DNA from: Parvularcula sp964556115
GTDB taxonomy: Bacteria; Pseudomonadota; Alphaproteobacteria; Caulobacterales; Parvularculaceae
DNA length: 64,000 nt
Assembly: GCA_964556115.1 (NCBI GenBank)
Contig: CAZKVC010000004.1
Coordinates: forward strand, 1-64,000
Direction: 5' to 3'
Shown here: piece after piece, positions 1 to 8,031 of the stretch
Position numbering within the stretch: the first letter of the stretch is position 1
Layout: the number at the start of each line of letters is the position of its first letter
Position numbers and translations under genes: made by a program
The notes under the pieces: generated by a model
The model's database searches: none
The model's input: only the letters and a program-made list of their open reading frames with translations
What the model was told of the DNA's origin: nothing

Positions 1-947
1 AGATCATCAAGATCAACCCGGAGACCAGCCGCATCAGCCTCGGCATGAAGCAGCTTCAGCCCGATCCGTGGGAAGGCGTTCAGGCGAAATACCCTGTCGG
101 CGCCGTTTTCAAGGGCAAGGTCACGAACATCACCGATTACGGCGCATTCGTCGAAATCGAAGATGGCATCGAAGGCCTGGTCCACGTCTCGGAGATGTCC
201 TGGGTCAAGAAGAACATGCCGCCGAGCTCCATCGTCGAGCCGGGCCAGGAAGTCGACGTCATGGTTCTCGAGGTCGACGAGTACAAGCGCCGCGTCTCTC
301 TTGGCCTGAAGCAGACCCTCGACAATCCGTGGGAAGCCTTCGCCGAGAAGCACCCGATCGGTACGATCCTCGAAGGCGAAGTCAAGAACATCACCGAGTT
401 CGGTCTGTTCGTCGGCATCGACGAGAACATGGACGGCATGGTCCACCTCTCCGATCTCGACTGGGACAAAGCCGGCGATGTCGCCATCCAGGACTATGAG
501 AAGGGCCAGAACGTCCAGGTCAAAGTCCTCGATGTCGATCCGGACAAGGAGCGCATCTCGCTCGGTATCAAGCAGGTCGCCAACGACCCGATGGATGCCA
601 TTGGCGAGCTGAAGAAGGGCGACGACGTCACCTGCGAAGTCTCAGCTGTCGAAAATGGCGGTATCGAGGTTCGGGTCGGCGGCGATGGCGGACCGAAGGC
701 CTTCATCCGCAAGTCCGACCTCAGCCGCGACCGCAACGAGCAGCGCCCTGAGCGCTTCGCGGTGGGCGACAAGATCGACGCGCGTATCGTGGCGATCGAC
801 CGTGCCTCGCGCCGTCTCTCCCTCTCCATCAAGGCCCGCGAAATGGCCGAGGAGAAGGAAGCCGTCGAACAGTACGGTTCCGCCGACAGCGGTGCATCGC
901 TCGGCGACATCCTGGGCGCGGCCCTCAAGGACACTGACGACGCGTAA
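1..947 (+). CDS. rpsA: 30S ribosomal protein S1 (5' truncated by window edge)
   Basis: Ribosomal protein S1 binds mRNA on the 30S subunit and helps initiation on structured or weak Shine-Dalgarno messages. The frame is open from base 3, and the first ATG at 45 is internal. The fragment holds the end of one S1 repeat and three further S1 OB-fold repeats (roughly residues 16-90, 103-177 and 190-263, counting from that ATG). The first two show the typical pattern of G-x-V followed by I-T-D-Y-G-A-F-V or I-T-E-F-G-L-F-V and then G-L/M-V-H. The usual bacterial S1 has six repeats in about 560 residues, so about the C-terminal half is present. The last repeat is the most diverged, as is usual. A strong terminator follows the stop codon. 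Confidence 0.97.
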   Translation, partial: IIKINPETSRISLGMKQLQPDPWEGVQAKYPVGAVFKGKVTNITDYGAFVEIEDGIEGLVHVSEMSWVKKNMPPSSIVEPGQEVDVMVLEVDEYKRRVSLGLKQTLDNPWEAFAEKHPIGTILEGEVKNITEFGLFVGIDENMDGMVHLSDLDWDKAGDVAIQDYEKGQNVQVKVLDVDPDKERISLGIKQVANDPMDAIGELKKGDDVTCEVSAVENGGIEVRVGGDGGPKAFIRKSDLSRDRNEQRPERFAVGDKIDARIVAIDRASRRLSLSIKAREMAEEKEAVEQYGSADSGASLGDILGAALKDTDDA

Positions 948-972
948 ACCGCGCCGTCCAATCGAAGACAGG

Positions 973-998
973 AAACGGCCCCTTCGGGGGCCGTTTTC
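973..998 (+). terminator. Rho-independent terminator of rpsA
   Basis: A perfect 10-bp stem (973-982 paired with 987-996) closes a TTCG tetraloop and ends in a T-rich tract at 994-997. It lies 26 nt after the rpsA stop codon. Confidence 0.9.
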
Positions 999-1062
999 GT
1001 GGGTGCCCTGCGGTGCTGCGCTTTTTGCATAGTGTTAACGCTGCATTGCCAAGCCCGCGTTC

Positions 1063-1818
1063 ATGATGATGCTTACTGTACTCGCTGCCGCATCGAACTT
1101 CATACCGGCCGAGCCTATCGGACAGGACGAGGACGGCCTGTCGGGCGAGGTTGCCGTCAATGCCTCTTCGGCCAGCGGCAACACCAACAAGACTGTCATC
1201 GGCGGCAATTTCCGCACGGTCTTCAAGGAAGGCGCAATCACCCATGCCTTCGAGGCGGGCGGCAATTACACCGAGGCCTCCCAACTCATCGATGGTGAGG
1301 AAGAGACCAACGTCATCCAGAACCGCTGGTTTGCCCAGTACCGGGGCGAGATCCAGACTGGCGACCGGACCTTTCTTTACGGCAGGCTTCGCTATGACGA
1401 GGACCAGTTTTCCGGCTTTGACCGGCAGGTCTTCGCCGGCGGCGGCATCGGTCATGCGTTCTTCAAGTCGAAGAAAAGGGAGCTGACCATCATCACCGGC
1501 CCGGGCTACCAATATCTGGTGCGGCAAAAACCAAATCCGGTGCCTGCGGATTTTCAGGAAGAGGAAGGCCAGCTCGCGCTTTTCGTCGGCCAGACCTTCC
1601 GCCAAGTCCTGCGCGAGAATGTGACCTTCGAACAGAGCTTCGATGCCACTCTTTCGGACCAGAACAAGACCCTTATCGGGAACATGGCGCTGAAGACCGA
1701 CCTGACCGACAAGATCAGTTCAAGGATCAGCTACAATGTCATCCACAACACCGAGCCGCCGGAAGGCCGCGAGCAGACCGATACGCTCCTGACTGTCTCG
1801 CTCGGTTACGAGTTCTAG
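1063..1818 (+). CDS. DUF481 family outer-membrane beta-barrel protein
   Basis: This 251-residue protein matches the DUF481 (YdiY-like) family of outer-membrane barrels, whose function is not established. It has repeated amphipathic strands, an early S-G-N-T-N-K segment typical of the family, and a C-terminal phenylalanine (V-S-L-G-Y-E-F) of the kind recognised by the BAM machinery. Three ATGs are adjacent at 1063, 1066 and 1069. An in-frame TAA just upstream excludes a longer start, and no clear Shine-Dalgarno sequence is visible. The N-terminal hydrophobic segment is short and lacks a basic residue, which is odd for a signal peptide. The gene is a single transcription unit after the rpsA terminator. 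Confidence 0.75.
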   Translation: MMMLTVLAAASNFIPAEPIGQDEDGLSGEVAVNASSASGNTNKTVIGGNFRTVFKEGAITHAFEAGGNYTEASQLIDGEEETNVIQNRWFAQYRGEIQTGDRTFLYGRLRYDEDQFSGFDRQVFAGGGIGHAFFKSKKRELTIITGPGYQYLVRQKPNPVPADFQEEEGQLALFVGQTFRQVLRENVTFEQSFDATLSDQNKTLIGNMALKTDLTDKISSRISYNVIHNTEPPEGREQTDTLLTVSLGYEF

Positions 1819-2012
1819 CGCCGACGGTTCGCTCCACCTCTCGGCCTGAACCATGCTCGTCCACGGAGGGCCCGTCCTTGCCGACCACGACCCGGTCGCC
1901 GTCCCGGTCGATGGTTGTCGGCGTAGGTGAGGTCATGTCCTGAAAGGGCCCCGTGAACTCTACTTTGTTTCATACGCTGGGGAAGCAAAGTCGTTTCGAG
2001 CGGGACGGGGCG

Positions 2013-2044
2013 GTCTGAAGCCTTCGTGAAGGCCGCTATCAGAC
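2013..2044. other. Imperfect inverted repeat between DUF481 gene and rpsU
   Basis: Arms GTCTGA (2013-2018) and TCAGAC (2039-2044) enclose a second pair, GCCTTC (2020-2025) and GAAGGC (2028-2033), giving a possible interrupted hairpin. It lies in the 290-nt stretch 1819-2108, which otherwise holds only the rpsU terminator and no convincing gene. Its role is unknown. Confidence 0.35.
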
Positions 2045-2047
2045 ATG

Positions 2048-2079
2048 AAAAAGCCGCACCGGCAGAACCCGTGCGGCTT
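2048..2079 (-). terminator. Rho-independent terminator of rpsU
   Basis: Read on the minus strand, a 9-bp stem (2071-2079 with 2051-2059) is followed by a run of T (complement of the A tract at 2048-2052). It lies 30 nt beyond the rpsU stop codon. A T run on the plus-strand side means it may also end DUF481 transcripts. Confidence 0.85.
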
Positions 2080-2108
2080 GTTTTCGCCAAAACCTGCCGG
2101 GGCCGGTC

Positions 2109-2327
2109 TTAGACCAGGCCCTCGCGCTGCATCTTCTTGCGCTGCAGCTTGCGTGCCCGACGCACGGCTTCCGCTTTCTGGCGGGCGCGCTTTTCGGACG
2201 GCTTCTCGTAGAACTTACGGGCTTTCATTTCGCGGAATGTCCCTTCGCGCTGCATCTTCTTTTTGAGGGCGCGCAGGGCTTGCTCGACATTGTTGTCGCG
2301 CACGACGATGTTAACGATGGGTCTCAC
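2109..2327 (-). CDS. rpsU: 30S ribosomal protein bS21
   Basis: bS21 is a small basic protein of the 30S platform next to the anti-Shine-Dalgarno helix. The sequence V-R-D-N-N-V-E-Q-A-L-R-A-L-K-K-K, then Y-E-K-P-S-E-K-R-A-R, is diagnostic, as is the arginine/lysine-rich tail. The coordinates given use the GTG at 2327, the only standard start codon upstream of the conserved core. That GTG overlaps the last base of a perfect AAGGAG (2332-2327), so it cannot be served by it. An in-frame ATC at 2318 lies 8 nt after the AAGGAG and aligns with the usual first Met of alphaproteobacterial bS21 as I remember those sequences. The true start may therefore be AUC, giving 69 residues. The gene diverges from the COQ9 gene. 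Confidence 0.93.
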   Translation of the reverse strand: MRPIVNIVVRDNNVEQALRALKKKMQREGTFREMKARKFYEKPSEKRARQKAEAVRRARKLQRKKMQREGLV

Positions 2328-2332
2328 TCCTT
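2327..2332 (-). promoter_or_regulatory. Shine-Dalgarno AAGGAG that decides the rpsU start
   Basis: The minus strand reads AAGGAG at 2332-2327. The spacing is 8 nt to the ATC at 2318, but the sequence overlaps the GTG at 2327. It therefore argues for a non-standard ATC start. Confidence 0.6.
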
Positions 2333-2415
2333 AAGTGGCAGCTTCGGCGAAGGCTCGCACATAGATAGGAAATGCCGCCTTGTCGAGGTGGAACCTGAAG
2401 GAATAAGCCCAATCC

Positions 2416-3147
2416 ATGCTCGATCCGACCGATCCGCCCGATCCGCCCCAAGCCCATCCCGACGAAACCCTGCGTCAGGAGATTCTCGCGCAATTGCTGC
2501 CGGAGGCCGCTTTCGACGGCTTCACCGAGGCGACGCTTGAAAGGGCGGCGCGCGCGGCGGGCCTCGATCAGGCGGATTTGAAGAACGGCCTCCTGCGGCG
2601 CCTTTTCCCGCGCGGCGTCGCTGATGCCCTTCGTTTCTGGTCCGAAGAGGAAGATCGCCGCATGGCCGAGGCTTTCCGGGACCTCAATCCCAAGCCCCAG
2701 GGCCTGACGAAGAAGATCACCTGGCTGATCAGGAACCGTATCGAGGCGCTCGATTGGAACCGCGAGGCCGCACGGCGGGCCGCGGCCACCCTGGCCCTGC
2801 CGCATAACGGCACTCTGGGCGCGAGCCTCATCTGGCAGACCGCTGACGCCATGTGGCGCGCTGCGGAAGACAAGAGCACGGATTTCAACTGGTACACCAA
2901 GAGGTTCAGCCTCTCAGCCATCTATGGCAGCACGCTGTCGCGCTGGTTCGCCGACCAGGGCGATGCAGCAGGGGCAGAGCCCTATGAGGCGACCTGGGCC
3001 TTTCTCGACGATCGCATCGGTGATCTGATGCGTTTCGAGAAAGCGAAGGCGCAGGCCATGAAAGCGGCGCCGAACCCGGAGGCCATTGCAGGCTTCTTAG
3101 GCAAGCTGCGCTATCCGGGTGGGGGCCCGAGGGGGGGAAGACCATGA
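2416..3147 (+). CDS. COQ9 family ubiquinone biosynthesis protein
   Basis: COQ9 proteins are TetR-fold lipid-binding proteins that assist the hydroxylation steps of ubiquinone synthesis at the membrane. This 243-residue protein has the helical HTH-like N-terminus (about 15-65) and the conserved C-terminal core containing D-W-N-R-E-A-A-R-R and T-D-F-N-W-Y-T-K-R, followed by S-T-L-x-R-W. The placement next to rpsU is frequent in alphaproteobacteria. The stop codon overlaps the next start by 4 nt (3144-3147), so translation of the serine hydrolase is probably coupled. A glycine/arginine-rich tail ends the protein. UbiG, another ubiquinone enzyme, is encoded at 25.7 kb. Confidence 0.88.
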   Translation: MLDPTDPPDPPQAHPDETLRQEILAQLLPEAAFDGFTEATLERAARAAGLDQADLKNGLLRRLFPRGVADALRFWSEEEDRRMAEAFRDLNPKPQGLTKKITWLIRNRIEALDWNREAARRAAATLALPHNGTLGASLIWQTADAMWRAAEDKSTDFNWYTKRFSLSAIYGSTLSRWFADQGDAAGAEPYEATWAFLDDRIGDLMRFEKAKAQAMKAAPNPEAIAGFLGKLRYPGGGPRGGRP

Positions 3148-4340
3148 AACGTTTTGTCTTTATTCTATTCTGCGTGATCTGCGCGGCGGCGGTTGGCGCG
3201 GCCTATTGGTTCTTCCGGCCAGGCGCCGAGTTCTCACCGCGGGAAGTGATGGCAATGTCTTCCGTCGAGGATCGCCGCGAACCCTACCGCATGATGGACC
3301 GGATCTATCCGTCTTCCGCCATCCAGCGCCCCGAGGTCGTCACGACCTTTCCCCGCAACGAACAGCCGATCGACATCCGCTACAGGTGGAACGGCGAGGA
3401 GCATGGCTTCGAGGACTATGCCGAGCGGCGCGCCGTCCAGGGGCTTTATGTCCTGAAGGACGGGGAGGTCGTGCTCGAGCGCTATCTCGGCGATGCGGGC
3501 CCGCAGGACCGCTTCACCTCCTGGTCCGTGGCCAAATCCGTGGTCAGCTCGCTGATCGGCATCGCGGTGATGGACGGCAAGATCGACAGCCTCGACGACG
3601 AGGTGCAGACCTACGCCCCCGAATATGCCGGGACCGATTACGGCCGCACCAGCATCCGGCACCTCCTGATGATGGCGTCAGGGATCGACTTCAACGAAAA
3701 CTACGAAGAACGCGGCTCGGATATCCGCAAGCTCTTCTTCAACACCTTCCTTCTGAACCGCGATGTCGATGAGACCGTGCGCGCCTTTGAGCGGGCCCGT
3801 CCTGCAGGCGAGCAGTTCAACTACATATCGACCAACACACAGGTGCTGTCGGCCGTGCTGCGCGGCGCTTATGGCCGCTCGCTGATCTCGGTCTTCAACG
3901 AGAAGCTGGCCCAGCCCCTCGGCCTGACCGGCGGTTCGTGGCTGACGGACCGCAAGGGCCGCTCGCGCAAGGAGCTTGGCTATTGCTGCCTGCAGCTCAC
4001 GCTCGAGGACTATGCCAAGCTCGGCCAGCTCTACGTCCAGGACGGCATGGTCGGGAACATCCGCGTCCTTCCCCAGGGATGGGCGGAGTTCGTGGGCGAG
4101 AACCCCACCCCGACCCACAGGCCTTCGGAGGACGGCGCTCTTGGCTATGGGCATCATTTCTGGACGATCGGCGGCGACGACGGCGCGATCACCATGCAGG
4201 GCTATGACGGCCAGTTCGTACATATCGACCGCGAGGATGATGTGGTGATCGTGATGGTCTCTGCCGACCGGCACATCGACTATGCCGGCCTGCCGGAGTT
4301 CCCGCAGCTCTTCGCCGCGATCAAGGACGAGCTTCGCTAG
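3144..4340 (+). CDS. Membrane-anchored serine hydrolase (beta-lactamase/esterase fold)
   Basis: This 398-residue protein belongs to the class C beta-lactamase-like serine hydrolases (COG1680), whose substrates range from peptides to esters. An N-terminal hydrophobic segment (about 4-24) should export or anchor it, leaving the domain in the periplasm. The nucleophile motif S-V-A-K is at 128-131, the second motif appears as Y-I-S-T-N, and a G-Y-D-G-Q stretch near the C-terminus replaces the K-T-G motif. The substrate cannot be told from sequence. The gene overlaps the COQ9 gene by 4 nt and converges with the cytochrome c gene with only 3 nt between the stops. Confidence 0.87.
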   Translation: MKRFVFILFCVICAAAVGAAYWFFRPGAEFSPREVMAMSSVEDRREPYRMMDRIYPSSAIQRPEVVTTFPRNEQPIDIRYRWNGEEHGFEDYAERRAVQGLYVLKDGEVVLERYLGDAGPQDRFTSWSVAKSVVSSLIGIAVMDGKIDSLDDEVQTYAPEYAGTDYGRTSIRHLLMMASGIDFNENYEERGSDIRKLFFNTFLLNRDVDETVRAFERARPAGEQFNYISTNTQVLSAVLRGAYGRSLISVFNEKLAQPLGLTGGSWLTDRKGRSRKELGYCCLQLTLEDYAKLGQLYVQDGMVGNIRVLPQGWAEFVGENPTPTHRPSEDGALGYGHHFWTIGGDDGAITMQGYDGQFVHIDREDDVVIVMVSADRHIDYAGLPEFPQLFAAIKDELR

Positions 4341-4343
4341 GCG

Positions 4344-4784
4344 CTATTCCTTGGCCGCGCGGTTCTGGCGGGTCTTGAGAAACGCAATGAGATCACGCCG
4401 ATCCGCCGGGCTTTCCATCCCCGCATAGGCCATGCGGCCACCGGGGATCACGGCCTGCGGGTCGGCAATATAGGCGCCGAGCGTCTCTTCGTCCCAGACC
4501 AGATTCGCCCGCTCAAGGGCTCTCGAATAGCTGAAATCAGGGTGACGGCCCGCTTCGGCGCTCATCACGCCCCATAGGTTTGGCCCGACCCGGTGGCCTG
4601 CATCCGGGGCGGCGTTGTGGCAGACCGCGCATTGGCGGAAGAGCCGCTGGCCGTAGGCGGGGTCAGGCATCGCGGCAAGACGCTCTTCGTCGGTCGGAAG
4701 AGGCGCTTCCTCCTCCTCCGCGCAGGCCACAAGAACAACGAGCAGCCCGAGAAGGCTTGAAAGCTTGGCAAACATGGCGTTCAT
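4344..4784 (-). CDS. Class I cytochrome c lipoprotein
   Basis: This small electron carrier has 146 residues. Its N-terminus has a signal sequence ending in a lipobox (L-V-A-C, Cys21), followed by an acidic E-E-E-E linker, so it is probably tethered in the periplasm. The heme motif C-A-V-C-H is at 52-56, followed by G-P-N-L-W-G, which is typical of the cytochrome c2/c552 fold. The distal ligand is probably Met118 in G-G-R-M-A-Y-A-G. Its partners cannot be inferred from the neighbours. It converges with the serine hydrolase gene and diverges from apt. Confidence 0.9.
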   Translation of the reverse strand: MNAMFAKLSSLLGLLVVLVACAEEEEAPLPTDEERLAAMPDPAYGQRLFRQCAVCHNAAPDAGHRVGPNLWGVMSAEAGRHPDFSYSRALERANLVWDEETLGAYIADPQAVIPGGRMAYAGMESPADRRDLIAFLKTRQNRAAKE

Positions 4785-4842
4785 CTAACCTCTTTCGCGC
4801 CGCACGCCATGCGGCTTACGAGGCCGGCTCAGGAGACGAGGC

Positions 4843-5373
4843 ATGCTCGATCTGAAATCCGCGATACGCGCCATTCCGGACTATCCCAAGCCGGGGATCG
4901 TCTTTCGCGACCTCACCACGCTGATGGGCGACCCGACCCTTTTCGGCCAGACCTGTCAGGCCCTCGCCGATGCCCATAAGAGCCATGGCATCACCCATGT
5001 TGCCGGGATCGAGGCGCGCGGCTTCATCTTCGGCGCGGCGGTGGCCGACCGGATGAACCTCGCATTCGTCCCGGTGCGGAAGAAAGGAAAGCTCCCAGCC
5101 GCGACGATCACCAAAAACTACGATCTCGAATATGGGCAGGACACCCTGGAGATGCACGAAGACGCGCTTCCTTCCGGGGCGCGGGTCCTTCTGATCGACG
5201 ACCTCCTCGCCACTGGCGGCACGGCCGCAGCCGGGGCGGAACTCATCCGCGAAGCCGGCGGCAATGTCGCCCGCGCAGCCTTCGTGGTCGAACTCGTCGG
5301 CCTTCCCGGGCGTGCGAAACTCGAGGCGCTGGATGTCGAAGTCCTTGCGCTGACGAGCTTTCAGGAAGCCTGA
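4843..5373 (+). CDS. apt: Adenine phosphoribosyltransferase
   Basis: This cytosolic purine-salvage enzyme converts adenine and PRPP to AMP and pyrophosphate. The 176-residue length is standard. The PRPP-binding motif V-L-L-I-D-D-L-L-A-T-G-G-T-A is at 115-128, preceded by the family segments I-P-D-Y-P-K-P-G-I-x-F-R-D and G-I-E-A-R-G-F. A Shine-Dalgarno AGGAG at 4831-4835 is 7 nt from the ATG. The gene starts a run apt-terB-panB on the plus strand, with 1-nt and 5-nt gaps, so the three are probably co-transcribed. Confidence 0.96.
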   Translation: MLDLKSAIRAIPDYPKPGIVFRDLTTLMGDPTLFGQTCQALADAHKSHGITHVAGIEARGFIFGAAVADRMNLAFVPVRKKGKLPAATITKNYDLEYGQDTLEMHEDALPSGARVLLIDDLLATGGTAAAGAELIREAGGNVARAAFVVELVGLPGRAKLEALDVEVLALTSFQEA

Positions 5374-5374
5374 C

Positions 5375-5809
5375 ATGGTCATGGCGAGCCTGACGGCCTG
5401 GTTTGGCCCCGACCCCGACCGCGAGGCGAAGGGCACTCTGGACCCCCGGACGGGGGCTGCAGCCCTCCTCGTCGCGGCGGCGCAGGATGGCGAGCGTGTC
5501 ACCGATATCGAACGGGACAAGGTGGTCGGTATTCTGATGAAGCTTCTGCATATCTCCAATCCCGAAGCCAAGGAACTCGCCCACAAGGCCGAGGCTGAGA
5601 TGAAGAAGAAGGACCGCCAGGGGCAGGATTTCGCCCAGGCCGCAGCCGTGCTTGATGGCGCCGAAAAGGAAAGTCTTTATACCCATCTCTGGCGGCTGAC
5701 CTGGTCCGAAGGACACGACATCGCGGAGAACCCGTTCATGGGCTATGTTGCTGACTGCTTCGGTCTCAGCCATCAGCAGGCTGAACTTCTCAAGCCCCGG
5801 GACCTCTAG
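5375..5809 (+). CDS. TerB-like (COG4103) helical protein
   Basis: This 144-residue, mostly helical protein is of the TerB family. The A-A-L-L-V-A-A-A-x-x-D-G-x-x-x-D-x-E stretch (about 28-47) is the acidic metal-site region seen in TerB-fold proteins. Despite the family name, isolated copies in alphaproteobacteria are not known to confer tellurite resistance, and no other ter genes are nearby. An ATG at 5375 lies 1 nt after the apt stop, and an alternative ATG is at 5381. The role is unknown. Confidence 0.75.
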   Translation: MVMASLTAWFGPDPDREAKGTLDPRTGAAALLVAAAQDGERVTDIERDKVVGILMKLLHISNPEAKELAHKAEAEMKKKDRQGQDFAQAAAVLDGAEKESLYTHLWRLTWSEGHDIAENPFMGYVADCFGLSHQQAELLKPRDL

Positions 5810-5814
5810 GGCTC

Positions 5815-6639
5815 ATGTCCGCGCAAGCCCGCAAATCCCGACAGAGCGCAGCCTCGATCGCAGGCCGGAAGGGTGGAGAGCCGCTCGTCTGCCTGACCGC
5901 CTATGATGCGCCGACGGCCGAGCTTCTCGACCCCCATTGCGACGTCCTTCTCGTGGGGGACAGTCTCGGCATGGTCGTACACGGACTTCCATCGACGGTA
6001 GGCGTCACCCTCGACATGATGATCCTGCACGGCAAGGCTGTGATGCGGGGCGCAAAGACCGCACTCGTGGTGGTCGATCTGCCCTTCGGCAGCTACGAAG
6101 CCTCGCCGGAGCAGGCTTTCGAGAATGCCAGCCGCGTGGTCCAGGAGACCGGCTGCGGCGCCGTGAAGATCGAAAGCGGCGCTTACGCGGCGGACACGAT
6201 CGCTTTTCTCGCCGAGCGGGGCATTCCGGTGATGGCCCATGTCGGCCTTCGCCCTCAGGCGGCCCTCGTGACCGGCGGTTTCAAGGCCAAGGGCAAGAGC
6301 GGCGCAGAAAGGGAAGCGGTCCTCGAGGAGGCCCGGCTCTCAGAAAAGGCCGGCGCCTTTTCCATGGTGATCGAAGGCACCGACGAGGCGCTCTCGGCCG
6401 AGATCACCAGGGCCGTAGCCTGTCCGACCATCGGCATCGGCGCCTCGGCAGCCTGCGACGGGCAGATCCTCGTTACCCCCGACATGCTCGGCCTTTTCGA
6501 CTGGACGCCGAAATTCGTCCGCCGCTTTGGCGATATGCGGGCGCTTATCGGCGAGGCGGCCGAGCGCTATGCCGATGAGGTGAAGGCGCGAACTTTCCCA
6601 GGAGAGAAGGAAGTCTACCGGCTCTCCGGCAAGGACTGA
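5815..6639 (+). CDS. panB: 3-methyl-2-oxobutanoate hydroxymethyltransferase
   Basis: PanB makes ketopantoate from alpha-ketoisovalerate and 5,10-methylene-THF, the first committed step of pantothenate and CoA synthesis. The 274-residue protein has the conserved V-G-D-S-L-G-M-V motif for Mg and substrate binding (about 47-54), V-K-I-E-S-G, V-M-A-H-V-G-L-R-P-Q, the T-I-G-I-G-A-S stretch, and the terminal C-D-G-Q-I-L-V. panC is not in the window. The gene is the last of the apt-terB-panB run, starting 5 nt after the TerB stop codon. Confidence 0.95.
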   Translation: MSAQARKSRQSAASIAGRKGGEPLVCLTAYDAPTAELLDPHCDVLLVGDSLGMVVHGLPSTVGVTLDMMILHGKAVMRGAKTALVVVDLPFGSYEASPEQAFENASRVVQETGCGAVKIESGAYAADTIAFLAERGIPVMAHVGLRPQAALVTGGFKAKGKSGAEREAVLEEARLSEKAGAFSMVIEGTDEALSAEITRAVACPTIGIGASAACDGQILVTPDMLGLFDWTPKFVRRFGDMRALIGEAAERYADEVKARTFPGEKEVYRLSGKD

Positions 6640-6708
6640 CTCTTTCCCAGCTGCGCCTCGCGCTTGCCAGCCGGGCGAGCGTCAAGAATGCTGTGCCGAG
6701 GGGTCTTC

Positions 6709-7185
6709 ATGCGTCTTCTCAAAATCTTTCTTGCCCTTTGCGTCGCCCTCTGGGGCCTGATCGGCTTCGTTTCGAACATCGCCGATCTTGGCGGCGTCGC
6801 CTCCTATGTCAGGTCGGTCACTGCGCTTGAATGGGCCGAAAACCCGGCGATCGTTCCATGGGCGACCCAGAACAGCGTTCTTGTCTGGCTCGGCGTCGTT
6901 CTCATCGTCCTCGGCAAGTTCGCGCCGATGGTCGGCGGAGGGGCGGGAGCGCTCATCATGACTAGCCGCCTGGGCGCTTCCCCTGAGGCCTTCGCAGGGG
7001 CGAAGCGATGGGCGGTGATGGGCGCGGGTTACGGCTTCGGCCTTCTTTTTCTCGGCTTCATCGTCGTCGGGGAGATGGCCTTCGCCATGTTCTTCGACCC
7101 GGCCCTTGAGGGCGCGTCGCAAGGCGCCTGGCGCTATGGCGGCTCGATGGGGCTGATCGCCATCTTCCTCGCGCAGCCCGAATAA
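6709..7185 (+). CDS. DUF2165 family small membrane protein
   Basis: This is a predicted integral membrane protein of 158 residues with four hydrophobic segments (about 5-22, 58-83, 100-125 and 138-155). It looks like a DUF2165 member, a family of unknown function. The ATG at 6709 follows a GAGGGG sequence and begins directly with the first membrane helix (M-R-L-L-K). A longer frame from 6664 would add only 15 unremarkable residues. The gene follows panB by 69 nt and may be in the same transcript. Confidence 0.65.
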   Translation: MRLLKIFLALCVALWGLIGFVSNIADLGGVASYVRSVTALEWAENPAIVPWATQNSVLVWLGVVLIVLGKFAPMVGGGAGALIMTSRLGASPEAFAGAKRWAVMGAGYGFGLLFLGFIVVGEMAFAMFFDPALEGASQGAWRYGGSMGLIAIFLAQPE

Positions 7186-7334
7186 GGCCAGGTGCGGCTC
7201 GACAGCCCGGCTGCGGCTTCACCCGCCCTTAACCGCAAACACGCCACATCCGACGGCGCTTGTCACACGCTCAGCGGGTGACTACGTGCCTTTTGTCTCG
7301 CGGCCATGCCGCAACAACCCTCCCGGAGTGATTG

Positions 7335-7982
7335 ATGTCCGAACGCGATCCGCACGATCTGACCATGAACACGCTGATCCCGATGGTGATCGAGCAGACC
7401 AGCCGCGGTGAGCGCAGCTTCGACATCTATTCGCGGCTTCTGAAAGAGCGGATCGTCTTCCTGTCCGGCCCGGTCCACGACCAGGTCTCGACCCTTCTGG
7501 TGGCGCAGCTTCTGTTCCTGGAAGCGGACAATCCGAAGAAGGACATCGCCTTCTACATCAACAGTCCCGGCGGTCAGGTGACCTCGGGCCTCGCGATCTA
7601 CGACACGATGAAATACATCCGCCCGGCCGTCTCGACGATCTGCATCGGCATGGCGGCGTCGATGGGTTCGCTGCTTCTGACGGCCGGTGAGAAGGGCATG
7701 CGTTACTCACTGCCGAACAGCCGCATCATGGTGCACCAGCCCTCGGCGGGCTTCCAGGGCCAGGCCTCGGACATTGAGCGCCATGCCAAGGACATTCTCG
7801 AAACGAAACGCCGGCTGAACGAGATCTATGTCGAGCACACCGGTCAGGACTATGAGACCATCGAGCGGACGCTTGATCGCGATTATTTCATGACCCCCGA
7901 GGAAGCCAAGGAATTCGGCCTCATTGACGAGGTTTACCAGCGCCGCATTGCCACCGATGGTGATGACGGCAAGAAACAGTAA
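7335..7982 (+). CDS. clpP: ATP-dependent Clp protease proteolytic subunit
   Basis: ClpP forms the tetradecameric serine-protease barrel that degrades proteins unfolded by ClpX or ClpA. The catalytic triad is visible: Ser109 in G-M-A-A-S-M-G, His134 in M-V-H-Q-P, and Asp183 in R-D-Y-F-M. The oligomerisation and substrate elements Y-I-N-S-P-G-G are intact. The ATG at 7335 is preferred over the TTG at 7332 because GGAG (7325-7328) spaces well to it. A weak promoter-like pair, TTGTCA (7260) and TACGTG (7283), lies upstream with a 17-nt spacer. In CtrA-containing alphaproteobacteria ClpXP drives the cell cycle by degrading CtrA, and the window contains CtrA-type operators. clpX follows after 182 nt. 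Confidence 0.97.
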   Translation: MSERDPHDLTMNTLIPMVIEQTSRGERSFDIYSRLLKERIVFLSGPVHDQVSTLLVAQLLFLEADNPKKDIAFYINSPGGQVTSGLAIYDTMKYIRPAVSTICIGMAASMGSLLLTAGEKGMRYSLPNSRIMVHQPSAGFQGQASDIERHAKDILETKRRLNEIYVEHTGQDYETIERTLDRDYFMTPEEAKEFGLIDEVYQRRIATDGDDGKKQ

Positions 7983-8031
7983 CGAGCGCGCAAGGCGGTT
8001 TTGGCCCCGGACCTGCAACGCCAAATCAACA

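Noticed and set aside
1739..1936. Small minus-strand frame of 65 residues between DUF481 and rpsU
   Set aside because: It overlaps the DUF481 3' end in antisense, has poor ribosome-binding spacing and no family.
5375..5809. Tellurite-resistance operon
   Set aside because: A single TerB-like gene between apt and panB, with no terC, terD or related genes.
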